Under the pieces are notes generated by a model. The model was not told the DNA's origin and did no database searches. It was given only the letters and a program-made list of their open reading frames with translations. Position numbers and translations under genes: made by a program. From the NCBI GenBank assembly GCA_951804985.1, contig OX638131.1, positions 2,108,001 to 2,172,000 on the forward strand: 64,000 nt of DNA, in the 5' to 3' direction. This DNA is from Dryomyza anilis (Eukaryota > Arthropoda > Insecta > Diptera > Dryomyzidae). Shown in pieces: positions 35,301 to 47,400 of this stretch; position 1 is the first letter of the stretch, and each line of letters opens with the position of its first letter.

Positions 35301-37356
35301 TCCATCGGCAAAACTAAAAAGTACAAAAAGGATTAATCCTGAATAAATGAAAAATAATTTAAGTTTGCTTTTTGTGTATGTTACACAGAAAGAGTCACCA
35401 CCAGTCTATCTTTATCCAACATGCTTCCAAAAACCAGCCACAACCCGTGTAGTACCCAGGCAGTAACTACTACAATTCGCTGCATGTTCAAGTCTTCTTA
35501 TGGATGGTCCATATAGCGTAGCAATCAAAATTTGGTTTCGCATCAACAATTGAAAGAGTAGCTAGCAAAGCTTCTTCTTCAAGACGTAGCATAGTCGAAG
35601 TCACAGCAGAATGTAATGCGGACAAGTCAGTCGGTAGTTGGAAAATAATATTTTATGAGTTGAACTCCTAGACTGCTGTATCATGCGGTTACGCGTTGAC
35701 CGCATACGACAGACAGACGACATACACAGTGGAACAAACTGAATTAATTGCGTATATTATTTTAATTATTTGAGACTAATGTATGACGTAGTGCGTTATT
35801 ATATCCGACGAATTTCAACTTGAAACTAAGTATTACATACACTTCTCATACCTTACACTGAAAATAAAAGCGAATTTTGATTGCAACATCCAGAAAGGGG
35901 CGTCAGCGATATTATTTCTCAGAATTACCTATCTCTGTCTCTCGGTCTCTCTGTCTGTTAAATTGAGGATGCTCGGAAAACAAGAAGTGCTAGATCTCTG
36001 AAACACAGAACATAGATTACTTATATAACACTAAAATCCACCGGCCCATGTAAACCCCTTTCCGTTATGCTAAACCAAACTCTCGAACCGACCCCTCTAA
36101 AAATAAAAAATCGGTACACCTACTTATACGAAATTATATGTAGAAATTGGCTTTATTAGGCAATATATGGGCATTTCATGGGCTTCTGGATGGGACATTC
36201 GCACGCTTAAAACTTTAATAGCTCGAAGGAAAATTAATGGATTTACTTGATTTTTTTTTGTGCAAGTAGTATTTAAAAAATTAGAGAATTTTATATGGTA
36301 GATCAAAAGATATAAAACAAATAGTTCCGGACGGGACAAAAACGGAAGTCAATGTCGATGTTCATATTAATATTCCAAAAAGTCAGCAAATTTTGCGTAC
36401 AATTTATGTTTTTAAATTATTTTTGAAAATAGCTGAAATCATGTGCTTTATTTGTATATTTACGTATTGTTTCCAAAATGTATAGTTTGTTTAATAAAAA
36501 TCTCAGAAAAATTCTCGACGCCACGAAAAGTCCTGTATAGAAATTATCACTACGATTATTTTTCTAAAAATACCTTTGGCGTACAATATATTTTTTTGAA
36601 TTATCTCAGAACATAGCTGAGACAATTTACTTTATTTTTGTTCATGTATACATTGTTCCTAAAGTTTATAGTTATTTCGTAATAAATAACAGAATAATTC
36701 CGGACGTTATGTATGAAAATTTGTATTTTTCGGTCGTGGTTGCCGTTTTATCTGGCCATATGATCATTTTCCAGTTATGACAAGATAATGACAGCATAAT
36801 CAATTATCGAGCTTGTCCCTAGTTTAAATTTCTAGTAGGACCGAAAGGTAGGCCATTTAATTCACGATTAGTTTAATAATTCATAAACACTGAAGACCAC
36901 TTTAAACGTTACTTATGGTATAAACAAATTATAAAATATTACAAAATCGATTTACACTATAACTTTTATAATTCTTACTAACTTTGTTGCATTAAAACAC
37001 AAAATGTCCCTACTTTTTCTTATGTGACCTAAACCGCCTTATTGTTTTTATATTCATTACACCATTTAATACGAGTTTTGCTATAGTCTACCAATTCAGA
37101 ATTTGAGAAAAAAAGGACACAATATAATCACAAACACTCACTTTCGTAGTGACATTTCTCAAAATATAACAAAACGCAGGAAAACGTTCAATAATACAAA
37201 AAATGCCAAACGTTATGTTTCAGAAAACAGGGTATACAATTTGAAAGAACCTCAATATACAGTGCAAAGGATGAACCGAATTTCAAATGATTTTCATCAA
37301 AACAAATGATTTTCAAAAACTAAACTATAGAATTCTCTCGCAAAAGTATCAGAGAA

Positions 37357-37749
37357 TCTATATATATAAAACTTATTTTCCGTTTGTTTGTGCGCTATGC
37401 AAGCGTACACCTGTCCACGAATTTGGAATATATATCCCACAGACCCAGGATAAGGTCACTACATAGTTTTTGTTGACCACGCCCACTTTTACGCTCATTT
37501 TTATTTTTTGTGTATAATTCAGATTCATAGCAAAACCACTGAATGTACTTTTCTGAAAATTTACAATACTATGCTCTAAAGTCCATGGATTATCCTAAAC
37601 CATATATAAACTTGATTGGGCAAAGGGAGTGGCACCTCCCATAGAACCTAAAAACCTTTACTGGAAAAACACTATGGGGAAGAATTTTACGGGGAAGAAA
37701 TCTACCGGGAAGAATTTTACGGGCACGAGTCGTGCACTGGTCCAGCTAG
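37357..37749 (+). mobile_element. Non-autonomous Helitron with canonical ends
   Basis: It starts TCTATATATATAAAAC. It ends CTAG, preceded by the short hairpin GCACGAGTCGTGC about 10 bases upstream. It is flanked by A on the left (37356) and T on the right (37750), the standard A|T Helitron target. It is about 393 bp with no open frame of note. Confidence 0.75.
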
Positions 37750-37980
37750 TAATTAATCAAAATAATGTATTTACTATGTTTTAGAAAGACGCATATTAAA
37801 GGGTCCCTAGAAGAAATTGTAATAGGGTCATGATGGTGAAATCTACCGGGAAGAATTTTACGGGCACGAGTCGTGCACGGGTCCAGCTAGTAATTAATCA
37901 AAATAATGTATTTACTATGTTTTAGAAAGACGCATATTAAAGGGTCCCTAGAAGAAATTGTAATAGGGTCATGATGGTGA
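37699..37980 (+). repeat. 141-bp tandem duplication of Helitron 3' end plus flank
   Basis: Units 37699-37839 and 37840-37980 are almost identical. Each contains the last about 51 bases of the Helitron, including the GCACGAGTCGTGC hairpin and CTAG, plus about 90 bases of downstream flank ending TCATGATGGTGA. Confidence 0.85.
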
Positions 37981-38089
37981 ACTGATCATTGAATTTTGTC
38001 CTTGTGCTAAGCCATTCAGTAACATGAGGAATATGATCTGGACGTGATCGTGTTCAACCCTAATAAAAAATCAAATGTAAAATTAAAAT

Positions 38090-38290
38090 TTCAATTGATA
38101 TTTTTCTGAATTTCAAATGGAATGTCTGAATTTAATTAGGTATGTTTCAAATTTTAAACGGAAATTCTGAATTGTATTCGGTATATTTTGAATTTTAAAT
38201 GGAAATGCTGAATTACTTTTGGTATTTCTTGCTTTCCTTATAGAATTCCATTGCTCTTTTCTGAATTTCAAATGGAATTTCGTGAATTTC
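38090..38290. repeat. Degenerate minisatellite, CTGAATTTCAAATGGAAT unit
   Basis: Irregular repeats of TTTCTGAATTTCAAATGGAA are present. The same 21-base unit forms the larger array at 58200-58860. Confidence 0.6.
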
Positions 38291-38499
38291 ATAAAATATT
38301 ACAATAAATAAGTTATTGAATGAACACACGCGATTAAAGACGTTAAATGTGCGATATGTTACACCGTGCCCAATGGGTCGGTCTACCGTATACTTGTTTC
38401 TGTTGTTGCTTTTATTATACCGATTACCTACTGATTTCGAACCTTTTTGTTAGACGTCGACTATTGAGGGGCAACTTGAATCTCCTCAGTATTCATTAA

Positions 38500-40426
38500 C
38501 AAACTACTTCTCAGCAGTTGAGCTCTACCGTTTGGTTCGGCTCTTCCGCGCAACGCCCGGCTACGGCTATTGCCAAAGGTTTTCAATGCGGACACTCGCG
38601 GTTGCTACGGCCACAATACGGCGAGTACCTTTTGGAAAAACAGGTAAGTTGTATCGTCGTGAGAGCGCTCGCTTGCTCTCTCTCTCTCCGCATATCTCGC
38701 GGCTCTCGTAAACGGTTGGTCGTAACTGCCAACAAGATCTGTGACTCGATGTTGGGCTCGATGCCCCCAACAGAGTTACTCTCGGATTAGTCTTCGAGAG
38801 TTGATCGTACGAATCGCACCTGCACAAAGTCTGCCTCCGGAACGCACGGTCGGTTTATTTGTCCACACCAACACCACGAAATACCTGTGCACGCGTTTGT
38901 GTGTGTTAGTGTTTGTTTTTTGAGTTTGTTTGAACTTGTTGCGCGTCGGTCGCTTAGTTTTGCTGGCTGTCTGTCTGTCGAATTTTCGTGTCTCGTTCCC
39001 ACTCACGTAACCAGCCACGACACTGGATGCGAACGAACGTTTTTCTGGCGTGTGGGAAGAGATTGGGACTACTTGAGGAGCGATCTGGTAGCTGCACTGG
39101 CTTCAGTTCCTATTTCAAGACAAAATACAAACGACGACGAAGACAACAACGACGACGACAACAACGACGATTGTCAGAGCCACGAAGTGAAGTGGAGTGT
39201 CGTCGGTGTGCCACAAAAAAATTCCAATCGTATCTATGAGCTGAGCACAGAACAGGTTTTTCGGTGTGGTTTCGGCACGGTTGACTCGAAAATCGTTGAT
39301 GAAGTGAGTGAAGTCAAATAAAAAAAATAAAAAATTAAATAAAAAACACGACAAATTCAGTAAAACCAGCAGTGAAAAGATTTTCAAAAACCGCCTAAAG
39401 TTAAAAGAAAGATTGCGCTCTCTTTCTCGTAGTAACGGCTGAAACAAAAATTATTTTATCTGTTATTAACAAAAAAAAAAAAATCGTCGTATGTATTAAA
39501 GCCAAAAGTAATTGTTAATTGTTATTGGTCTCTAATTAATTTGGCTGAAAGAAGCAACGTTCGATTCAGCGCTTCTTTCGCTGTGTGTGTGCGCTCTCTG
39601 TGTGTGTGAACCGTGTATTTATTGGCTCTTTTAATTGTGTTGATTGACGACTGCCTTTGGAGGCTAAGACGACTAGTATTCGGTTGGTCGGTCGGTCGGT
39701 TGTCGGTGGCTGCTTCCACTGCCACTACGGCTGCATCTGCCACTGTCATTGCCACCGATCACAGTGTGATGCCATGTCTCAGCAGCAGCAGCGCGGGACG
39801 CAGCACAACTCCGCGCCTGTGTAGCTTTGCAGCGCAGCACATCGCATCGCTACTCATCTCATCCGTCGGTCGGTCGATCGGTCGGTCGCTCACTTGATTT
39901 GTATGAGTTTTCAACTCTCGTGCGCGACGTACATACAGACGACAGAGAGACAGACAGACGATTCTACTCGGTTTCACCAAAATCCGGTTTGTAGCGCTGA
40001 CCCACCCCTGCCTCCGTTCACCACCACCGCCACCATTTCCACCACTCCACAGCAGGAGCTTAGAACACGCCGCGCAGGAGATACAATTGTAGGGAGCTTC
40101 TGAATCGGGGACCGCGATCGCTGCTGTGTTGGCGATCTCGCGGATTGCCTTTTAGCGCCGAACACATATACCATACCCTCGATACATTTGTCTCGTTTTG
40201 TACCAGTTGGAACGCACGCACACACACACTCACACGCATACATAGTCTGTGTTACCAAATAAACTCAGCTTTGCTCTGGTCTTTTGTGGTTACGCTCTGC
40301 GGATTATATGCTTCTGCTTTTCAAATTGGATTATTTTTCAACGCGCATAACTAGACGAGAAATTTACAGAAAGTAGGGATCAAGGACCAACAGCTTAACT
40401 GATCAGATCCGCTTGTGCCTTTCAAG
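38500..40426 (+). promoter_or_regulatory. bowl: Probable promoter and non-coding first exon of bowl
   Basis: This long GC-raised block contains GT-rich and simple-repeat leader sequence (CGACGACAACAACGACGA, GGTCGGTCGGTCGG) and ends in the strong donor TTTCAAG|GTACGTAG at 40427. The next acceptor with a good pyrimidine tract is at 44360, opening the bowl coding exon, so an intron of about 3.9 kb is predicted. Overlapping short ORFs occur on both strands without conserved protein character. The transcription start is not determined. Confidence 0.5.
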
Positions 40427-40819
40427 GTACGTAGTGCTACGTAATACTACAGAAAAAAGATTAGGGTACCTACTTGAGAAATTAAACTAACTTGAATGGT
40501 CAGTTTTCATAATAATCAGCAAATTGTTTCAATGGATTAACTGGAGATTATCAAATTACATATTGACCTTGCATTCATTTTAGTAAATGTGATCTCTAGA
40601 TTCTATAGTGATATATAACATCATCTCAGGCATACTTCTCAAACATTTCTTTCATACAAATTTCCGCCAATTCATATATTAAATTTCATATGACATTGAA
40701 AAAAAATATATAAAAACATTTTTGAAATTTTATAAATTGGTTTTCAATATTTCGCAGACAGACTATATCCAGTATACTGTGAAATCTATTCCCTACGTTT
40801 TTGTGGTTAATATCACCAC

Positions 40820-40905
40820 GAGCGCCCATATCCAAGCTGCGATTTGAACCCGAGACCTTCAGAATGCAAGTCTACCGCGTTACCTCTGGACTGCTGAGGC
40901 CATGT
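40820..40905 (-). tRNA. tRNA-like relic or tRNA-derived SINE head
   Basis: On the minus strand the segment reads GGCCTCAGCAGTCC (A-box-like), an anticodon-like loop CTTGCAT over a weak stem, and GGGTTCAAATC (a good B-box/T-loop). The acceptor and T stems pair poorly, so a functional tRNA is unlikely. It is probably a pseudogene or the head of a SINE, lying in the bowl leader intron. Confidence 0.4.
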
Positions 40906-41041
40906 CTAGGGTTCTATAAATCTATATTTGTTTAGTCGAATAAGAGGAAAAAAGTCGAATATTAGAAGTCGACTGTCTGATTGTGAAAAATTGGAATAGT
41001 CTACTTTTAAACGTCAATAATAGATTTTTGCGAATTAATTA

Positions 41042-42388
41042 CCACACCCAGAAATAAATACTATATAAATAATAGTTTTTTAATAGTAAAAATAGGATAA
41101 ATTATTATTTTAATCGGAAAATACCATTAAATACTAAAAACTACCACGACATTGCCATTGAGTTTATATGAAAAGATTTATTTTTTGTATACTATTAAAT
41201 CAATTGACCAATTTTAATGGGTTTTGAGGGAATTTGAGAGTGCAGATAGCTAAAAAAAGTCTGAACAATAAATTGTAACCTTAAAAAAAGCGACAATTTA
41301 TGAAAACTGGAAATATGAGAATATCAACTGTGTGCGTGTTTTTCAATTACACAGCACAACAAAAAAATTACCACGATCTTAGTATGATTTTTCGATAGAC
41401 TTCAATATTCTCGTGATTAGAATATTGAAGTCTATCAGTTTTTTCATATTTCATATTTAAGTCACATAACTTTAAAAAACATGTTAAAATATAAAATCGA
41501 AACCGTATCATCGGTTTTAGTTATCAGTCTATATTTGATTTTCGATACCGCAAAGAGGAAGTGTCCGAAAACGAGTGAATTATCCTTCTTCTCAAATTGA
41601 TCTCATAACGTATGGCATACTAATCTACTAATCCGAAATCTTTCTTTTAAGATGCGTTAAATATAATGGAAGTTTTTACTGAATTGAAGCCTGTATTTTC
41701 AGTTTTGAATAAAGTCAATTCTTGTTGGAATAACACACACTATTCAGACAAGCATACTTGATTGATTGTTAATGTTTGAATATTAAGGACTTCTAATTGA
41801 TCAGGGCTGACTAATTTCTGCAAAAAACATGTGATCGATGTGTTTATTTTATCGAACTAATGACTTAACATACATTAATATTAACGTGTTTCATTTTCTG
41901 ATACAAAATGATAAATTTTTGAAATTCTGTTATGATATAAAACGGGATAAATAGTCTGAGTAAAGTAAAAACAAATGAATTCACGCTTGAATTCAGTCTT
42001 GAGTATTTAGATATATTCGTTTCATGTCTGAATTCTATGTATTATTCAGGCATGACTTCTCAGTATTGAAGTCAGTCCTGAAGTATTGAAACTATTTAGC
42101 CCTAAAAAGGGTAGACTGAATTCTGCACTGAATTTAAATAGTTATTCAAGTATAAACTATTCACTATTGGATTTAATTCAAACTGCGCCTATATAAATAA
42201 TAGTTTTCAACTATTAAAAATAGTCAGTAGGATAAATTATTATTTTAATCGAAAAGTACCATTAAATACTAGAAAATATCATGACATTGCCATTGAGTTT
42301 ATATGAAAAGATTTATTTTTTGTATACTTTTAAATCAATTTTATTGACCAATTTTAGTGTCATTTGAGGTATTTTTTTCTGGGTGTGA
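41042..42388. repeat. Repeat family D with CACACCCAGAAA ends
   Basis: The left edge CACACCCAGAAATAAATACT (41042) mirrors the right edge GTATTTTTTTCTGGGTGTG (to 42388). A block of about 130 bases (ATAGGATAAATTATTATTTTAATCG ... TTTATATGAAAAGATTTATT) occurs near 41090-41200 and again near 42225-42330 in direct orientation. A related shorter copy is at 57797-58012. Nothing here is coding. Confidence 0.5.
41394..41436. repeat. Perfect 18-bp inverted repeat with 7-base loop
   Basis: GATAGACTTCAATATTCT (41394-41411), loop CGTGATT, then the exact reverse complement (41419-41436). It lies inside repeat family D in the bowl leader intron. Confidence 0.8.
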
Positions 42389-42890
42389 GTAATGGGAGCA
42401 TTTCAGGCAGTAGATTAAATAATTTTAACAGACCTTGATAAAGTATTATGAAATTTCATTGAAGATGAATTTGAAGATATTTGTATAGAAATGGAAAATA
42501 TAGACTTCTGTTGAATTTTAGACATGCATGCAGATCAGGTAAAATACGTTTCGCAAAGCAAATCACAAATAATTTAGAAACAAAATTAGTAACACTAGAT
42601 GTTTCAGTATTCGATCGAATTCATAATCGAACAATTTTGAATTTAATTTCTTAATAAAACAAATATTTCCAAAGCTAGTGGCCCGATTTCATTTAGAAAC
42701 AGTTTTTGTATTTAAAATATCAACTCAAAACTTAACTATTTCATAGAAAATTCATTCGAACTAGCATCGAAAACAAGAATTTGACCCATAATATAAAAGT
42801 TGATACTTTCAGTTAGGTAGTAATTTTTTTATTGGAAATATGAATTCAAAACTGTCTTATTTCATACAAAATTCTTTAGAACTGGGGTTC

Positions 42891-43027
42891 TATTCTCGTT
42901 TAATGAGAAATATAAAATGGTAATGAAAATGAGATAAAAAAAATATGTTTTATATTATTAACATAATATGAAAATAGTTTTTATCTCATTTTCATTCTCA
43001 TTTTATATTTCTCATCAATCGAGAATA
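42891..43027. repeat. Fold-back repeat with arms of about 50 bases
   Basis: ATTCTCGTTTAATGAGAAAT ... AATGAAAATGAGATAAAAA on the left is mirrored by TTTTATCTCATTTTCATTCT ... ATTTCTCATCAATCGAGAAT on the right, with a spacer of about 40 bases. It looks like a short palindromic MITE. Confidence 0.75.
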
Positions 43028-43439
43028 GGGCCTCTGAAATCGAAAGCAAAAATTTTCCCCATAGCTATATAAATTTTCCCTTTCCAGTAGGTAATTTTGT
43101 ATTGAAAATATCAATTCAAAAGTAACTCATTGCATACAAAATTATTTTAAACTGGAATCGAAAACAAGAATTTGACCAATTTGACCCAAAGTTGACACTT
43201 TTCAGCTCGTTTCTGTATTGTAAATATCAACTGAAAACTGACTTATTTCATACATAATTTATTCATACTGGAATCCAAAGCAAGAACATGCCCCATAATT
43301 GACACTTTTCAGTTAGGTAGTCATTGTATTACGGAAATGCGAGCACATATAATTTTAAAAATCTAGTCTTTGTAGATTCCATGCTACCAGTTGAGTTTAC
43401 TAACTAGTGAGAGCATGACTTGTTTTGTAGAACCGAAAG

Positions 43440-44360
43440 CGAATCTTCTTTATAAACCATATTCAGGTTTTTTTGTATGTTTGTCTTCTGCTATGTTTTA
43501 TGCTGACCGCCGCCCCGAGTAACTCACGATATTTAATAAGAAAACACACAAAACCAACAGTCACAGCGGCAGCAGCAGTCGCAGTGCGTTGTGCTGCATC
43601 CATCCATCTATCTTTCCATTCATCCCAGACTGCCCATTCGATCCGTATGTTTGTCGGCACGTTTAAGCATCCGTCGTCCGTTCGTAGCACCATCTAGAAC
43701 TCCAAATAAAGACGAAGGTTTAAGCCTTGCTCTAGCTACGGGTTGCATTCGAATGCCTCACAAGCAACAACGTCACGTAAACATTTCTCGTTTTATTTAT
43801 TTTCGGCTCATTATTATGCTTCGACTTTGTTTAAACATCGGCAATCTTAGGGAGTGGTACCTTCTATTATAAACAACTGTAGGCCAGTCAAAAGCGCTCA
43901 TGATTTCTTAAATTTCAAATCTACGAAATCTGCTAATATTGCAGTATCTAAGCACGCAAAATTCTATTTGTTTTTTTTCTTTCTTTTTATTTTTTTTTTG
44001 TTATACATATTGCGTAAGACCAGTACCTGAGACCACTTTGTGCGCCATAAAAAATAATACAGCTATTTGCGCGCTCGGCTTACCTTCCGTTTTGGTAGTT
44101 ACCTCGACGACCATGTGTTTGAGCGAATTTCGCTTATCGCTCCGGCGCATTGATATGGCACAAAACCCACTGACTGGTCTGGTAATGGTTTTTACAGCCG
44201 TTCTAGACACCATAAAGATAAAGTGCTGTTCGACAAATAACTAAGATAAAAGTCAATAACAGCACAGCTCAGCACCCAGCACTTGTTGTTATGAATCCCA
44301 AATTAGTTTCGTTTGCCCACCAAACACCGTTAATTCAACCGATTTTCTCTCTTTCCACAG
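43440..44360. other. GC-raised block upstream of the bowl coding exon
   Basis: Leader-like simple words (ATCCATCCATCTATC, GCAGCAGCAGTCGCAG) suggest a possible second leader or promoter close to the bowl start. 44020-44240 is also open on both strands (101 codons plus, 70 minus) without a recognisable domain. The block ends at the acceptor CTTTCCACAG (44360). Confidence 0.3.
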
Positions 44361-44394
44361 ACCTAATATTGCTATTGATCGTTGTCACTAAAGC

Positions 44395-44400
44395 ATGTGA
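44395..44400 (+). other. Start-stop element (ATGTGA) just before the bowl start
   Basis: ATG (44395) is followed at once by TGA, then AAA, then the bowl ATG at 44404, all in one frame. Start-stop elements are known to hold ribosomes, and the position here would favour reinitiation at the main ATG. The role is inference. Confidence 0.6.
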
Positions 44401-44403
44401 AAA

Positions 44404-47400
44404 ATGCCAACTGAAAGCACCTTGATTGAAGAACGGCCCGTTGGCGGCATTTCGATGGTGCGCACCTCGCGCATGGACCAGTTTTTGCAGTCACCCTCAG
44501 CGGCAGCCGTGTCCGCTGCAGAGCAACGCAGCGCATCTAGGGGCAGCGGTGGCCGTATGGCCAGCAATGCCGCCGCCGCCGCATACGAAACGCAGTTGGC
44601 CTATCAGCATCACCTGGCTGCTGCAGGACTCATGGGCGGCAATGCACAAGGTGGTGGGGCACACCATCATCGTGAGATTTCCGCATTTGTGCCGGTGATG
44701 CCCTCGCATCGGAACCCATTGCGCTCGTCGGGCGCCTTGTACACCAGTATTATGGATGCCGCCTCCGGCTCTGAGTTGGGCAAAGATGGCAAACGTAGTT
44801 CCAACTATGAGATTATTGCCATGATGGCGGATAAGCGTAAGGAGCTGGCGCTGCGAGAGGTCGCCGCAGCCGCCATGCTGATGCCGCGTCCCGGACAGGG
44901 ACCGCCGCCGGGTGTGCCAGGCGGTGTTATGTATTCGCCAGCCTACCTCGGCGGACCGGGACCATCGCCTACAAATGGCGGTACGTTTGCGTTTCCAGCC
45001 GGCGCCGCTGCAGGACTCTTTCCACCGGGCATGCCACCGAACTTACATGCTGGCCTGGATCGTCGGCTGCTGCGCGCACCTGGTCGTGCTTCTCGTCCCA
45101 AGAAGCAGTTCATCTGCAAGTTCTGCAATCGCCAATTCACCAAGTCATACAATCTGCTCATTCACGAACGCACGCACACAGACGAGCGGCCGTACTCGTG
45201 CGATATATGCGGCAAGGCATTTCGTCGACAGGACCATTTACGTGATCACAGGTAGGTTCTAAACACAGGCTATAAATAAAGGCAACAGACTCAACGCTGG
45301 CTGCTCTTGTTACGCTGTGAATGCGTGCACTGTTTGCATGATCTGCATCGCTTCTTTTATGTACGTAATGAAAAAATTACACATTGATCAACAAAAAAAG
45401 AAAAGAGTTTCAAGAACCTGTTTCGAGTTCATGAAGTTTATGTTGAGACATTTAGTTTGGTTAAGAAGCACGGGCAAACAATGGCCTGCGATGGCGCCAT
45501 TTTATTTCTTAAACACTATAGAAACTGGAACTTATAAAACACATATAAAAATGCCTTTGCTTATTGGAGCAATTTGATTTTAGGACAACTTAAGTCATAT
45601 GAGCTTATTGTTTTAATATAACTTTTTTTATACGACCCTCACATTCCATAAGATGCTTAGTCCAAAAATAGGAGTTTTGCAAGAGACGCAATCAAAGGTT
45701 TTTTAGTTACTATCTGGAGAACTATAATAGAGAAACATTTTCATGTTAGCTAAATGCTAAAAACGCTAGGTCTATTTGGTAAGTATACTGAATCCCATTT
45801 GAATTGGAAGTTTTTAAATAGATATTTGTATGATAAGTACATTGTTTTTTACAAATTAACCAACGCTCAGAGGATGCCCCATATACATGCAATACACAGT
45901 GTTGATCGTTAGAAGGAATGATAGGTTAAAGGGTGGGAGGAAAGATGGAGTAGTGTCGGTGAATGTTTGTTTTCAATTTGCCAAAATCAAAAATGTCGGG
46001 AAAAACGGACGCAGGGAGATTGTTCCACAAACGTATCGTGCGACTGAAGAACGAATTCTCTCTATAATGCGTGGTTCTGTTGCGAGCCGAGTGGACTGGT
46101 TCGATGCCCAAGTAGAATGAGAGAACACACGACCTGGTGGAAACAGGCCATGTATTTCCCTCGAACACTTACCATTGTAATACCTATAAAACAGGCTTAC
46201 ACACTCTACGGTCCGGTCCTTCGGTGCTCAAGAGAACCAATAGAGAACGAAATATTTTCATCCCCTATTAAATATATCGCAAGTTGTTGTGTTCTGTCCA
46301 GGAACTCCAAAGAGGATTTTGAAACCCCTGCCCAAATGTGCGAAATGAATTCAATCTTAGGCCATATATATTGGAGTAGACTTGCAATGGAATGGATTGG
46401 GTTATGGGTCAATGACAGAAGGTCATTGATAAAAACCAGAAATAGGGAAGGGGATAGGACGGAACGCTGCGGAACTCCAGAATTTATGGATTGTTGTTCT
46501 GAAAGCACACCATCCATCGCAACTCGTATTTTAATTGGAATTACCTCTCCTTTAACTGCCAAATGCAATGATCAAAATTAAATATTATTAATAATAATTG
46601 TTCATTTTTTTATGCCATAATTTCATTTTACTTTGCAGATACATTCATTCAAAGGAGAAACCCTTCAAGTGTACAGAATGCGGCAAGGGATTTTGCCAGT
46701 CACGCACATTGGCCGTTCACAAAATTTTACACATGGAGGAGTCTCCCCATAAGTGTCCAGTTTGCAGTCGTAGCTTTAATCAGCGCTCCAATCTGAAGAC
46801 GCATTTGCTCACACACACCGATCACAAACCCTACGAGTGCTCGTCGTGTGGTAAAGTATTTCGGCGCAACTGTGATCTCCGTCGACACGCACTAACACAT
46901 GCAGTCGGTGATGTACCCTCCGAGTTTGTCGATGTTGGCGAGGAAGACGACGGAAGAAATTTAAGTGGCGACGAGGAGGACTCACTACTGGAAGTCGACT
47001 CACCACGTCAGTCTCCGATTCATCGTATACGCTCGTCTTCGCCGGTAAACAGAGCTGGACCTGTGGAAATGGAAGATCCAAAAATGAATCATCCCAATGC
47101 CCAGAGTATCGAAACAGTTGATCGCAAAGGTATTAAGCGTAAAGCACCAGTTGAACAGGAGAGTACAATTGAATCCGATGATGAAATCGACGAGGACGAG
47201 TTAACTGATGACGAGGAACTTGATGAACCGGACGAAGAGGAGGAGGTACATCAAGTGGAACCTGTCTATGTTGAGAATATTATTCGAAAGGACGGTGAAC
47301 GTCAAGGAGTTACACACTGTCATCACGAGGGAGGAGAACGATACACAATGCGTCCAAATTCGGAACGTGAAAAGGATCTACATTTCAGTGACGAATTCAC

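Noticed and set aside
38518..40354. Many overlapping frames on both strands, up to 144 codons
   Set aside because: Low-complexity translations (DDEDNNDDDNNDD, VVVVVVV) of a GC-raised leader; competing frames and no conserved protein sense.
46598..46638. ORF start upstream of the second bowl exon (MFIFLCHNF...)
   Set aside because: This is intron sequence read through to the acceptor TTTGCAG at 46638; the exon joins 45251 in phase 2 inside finger 2.
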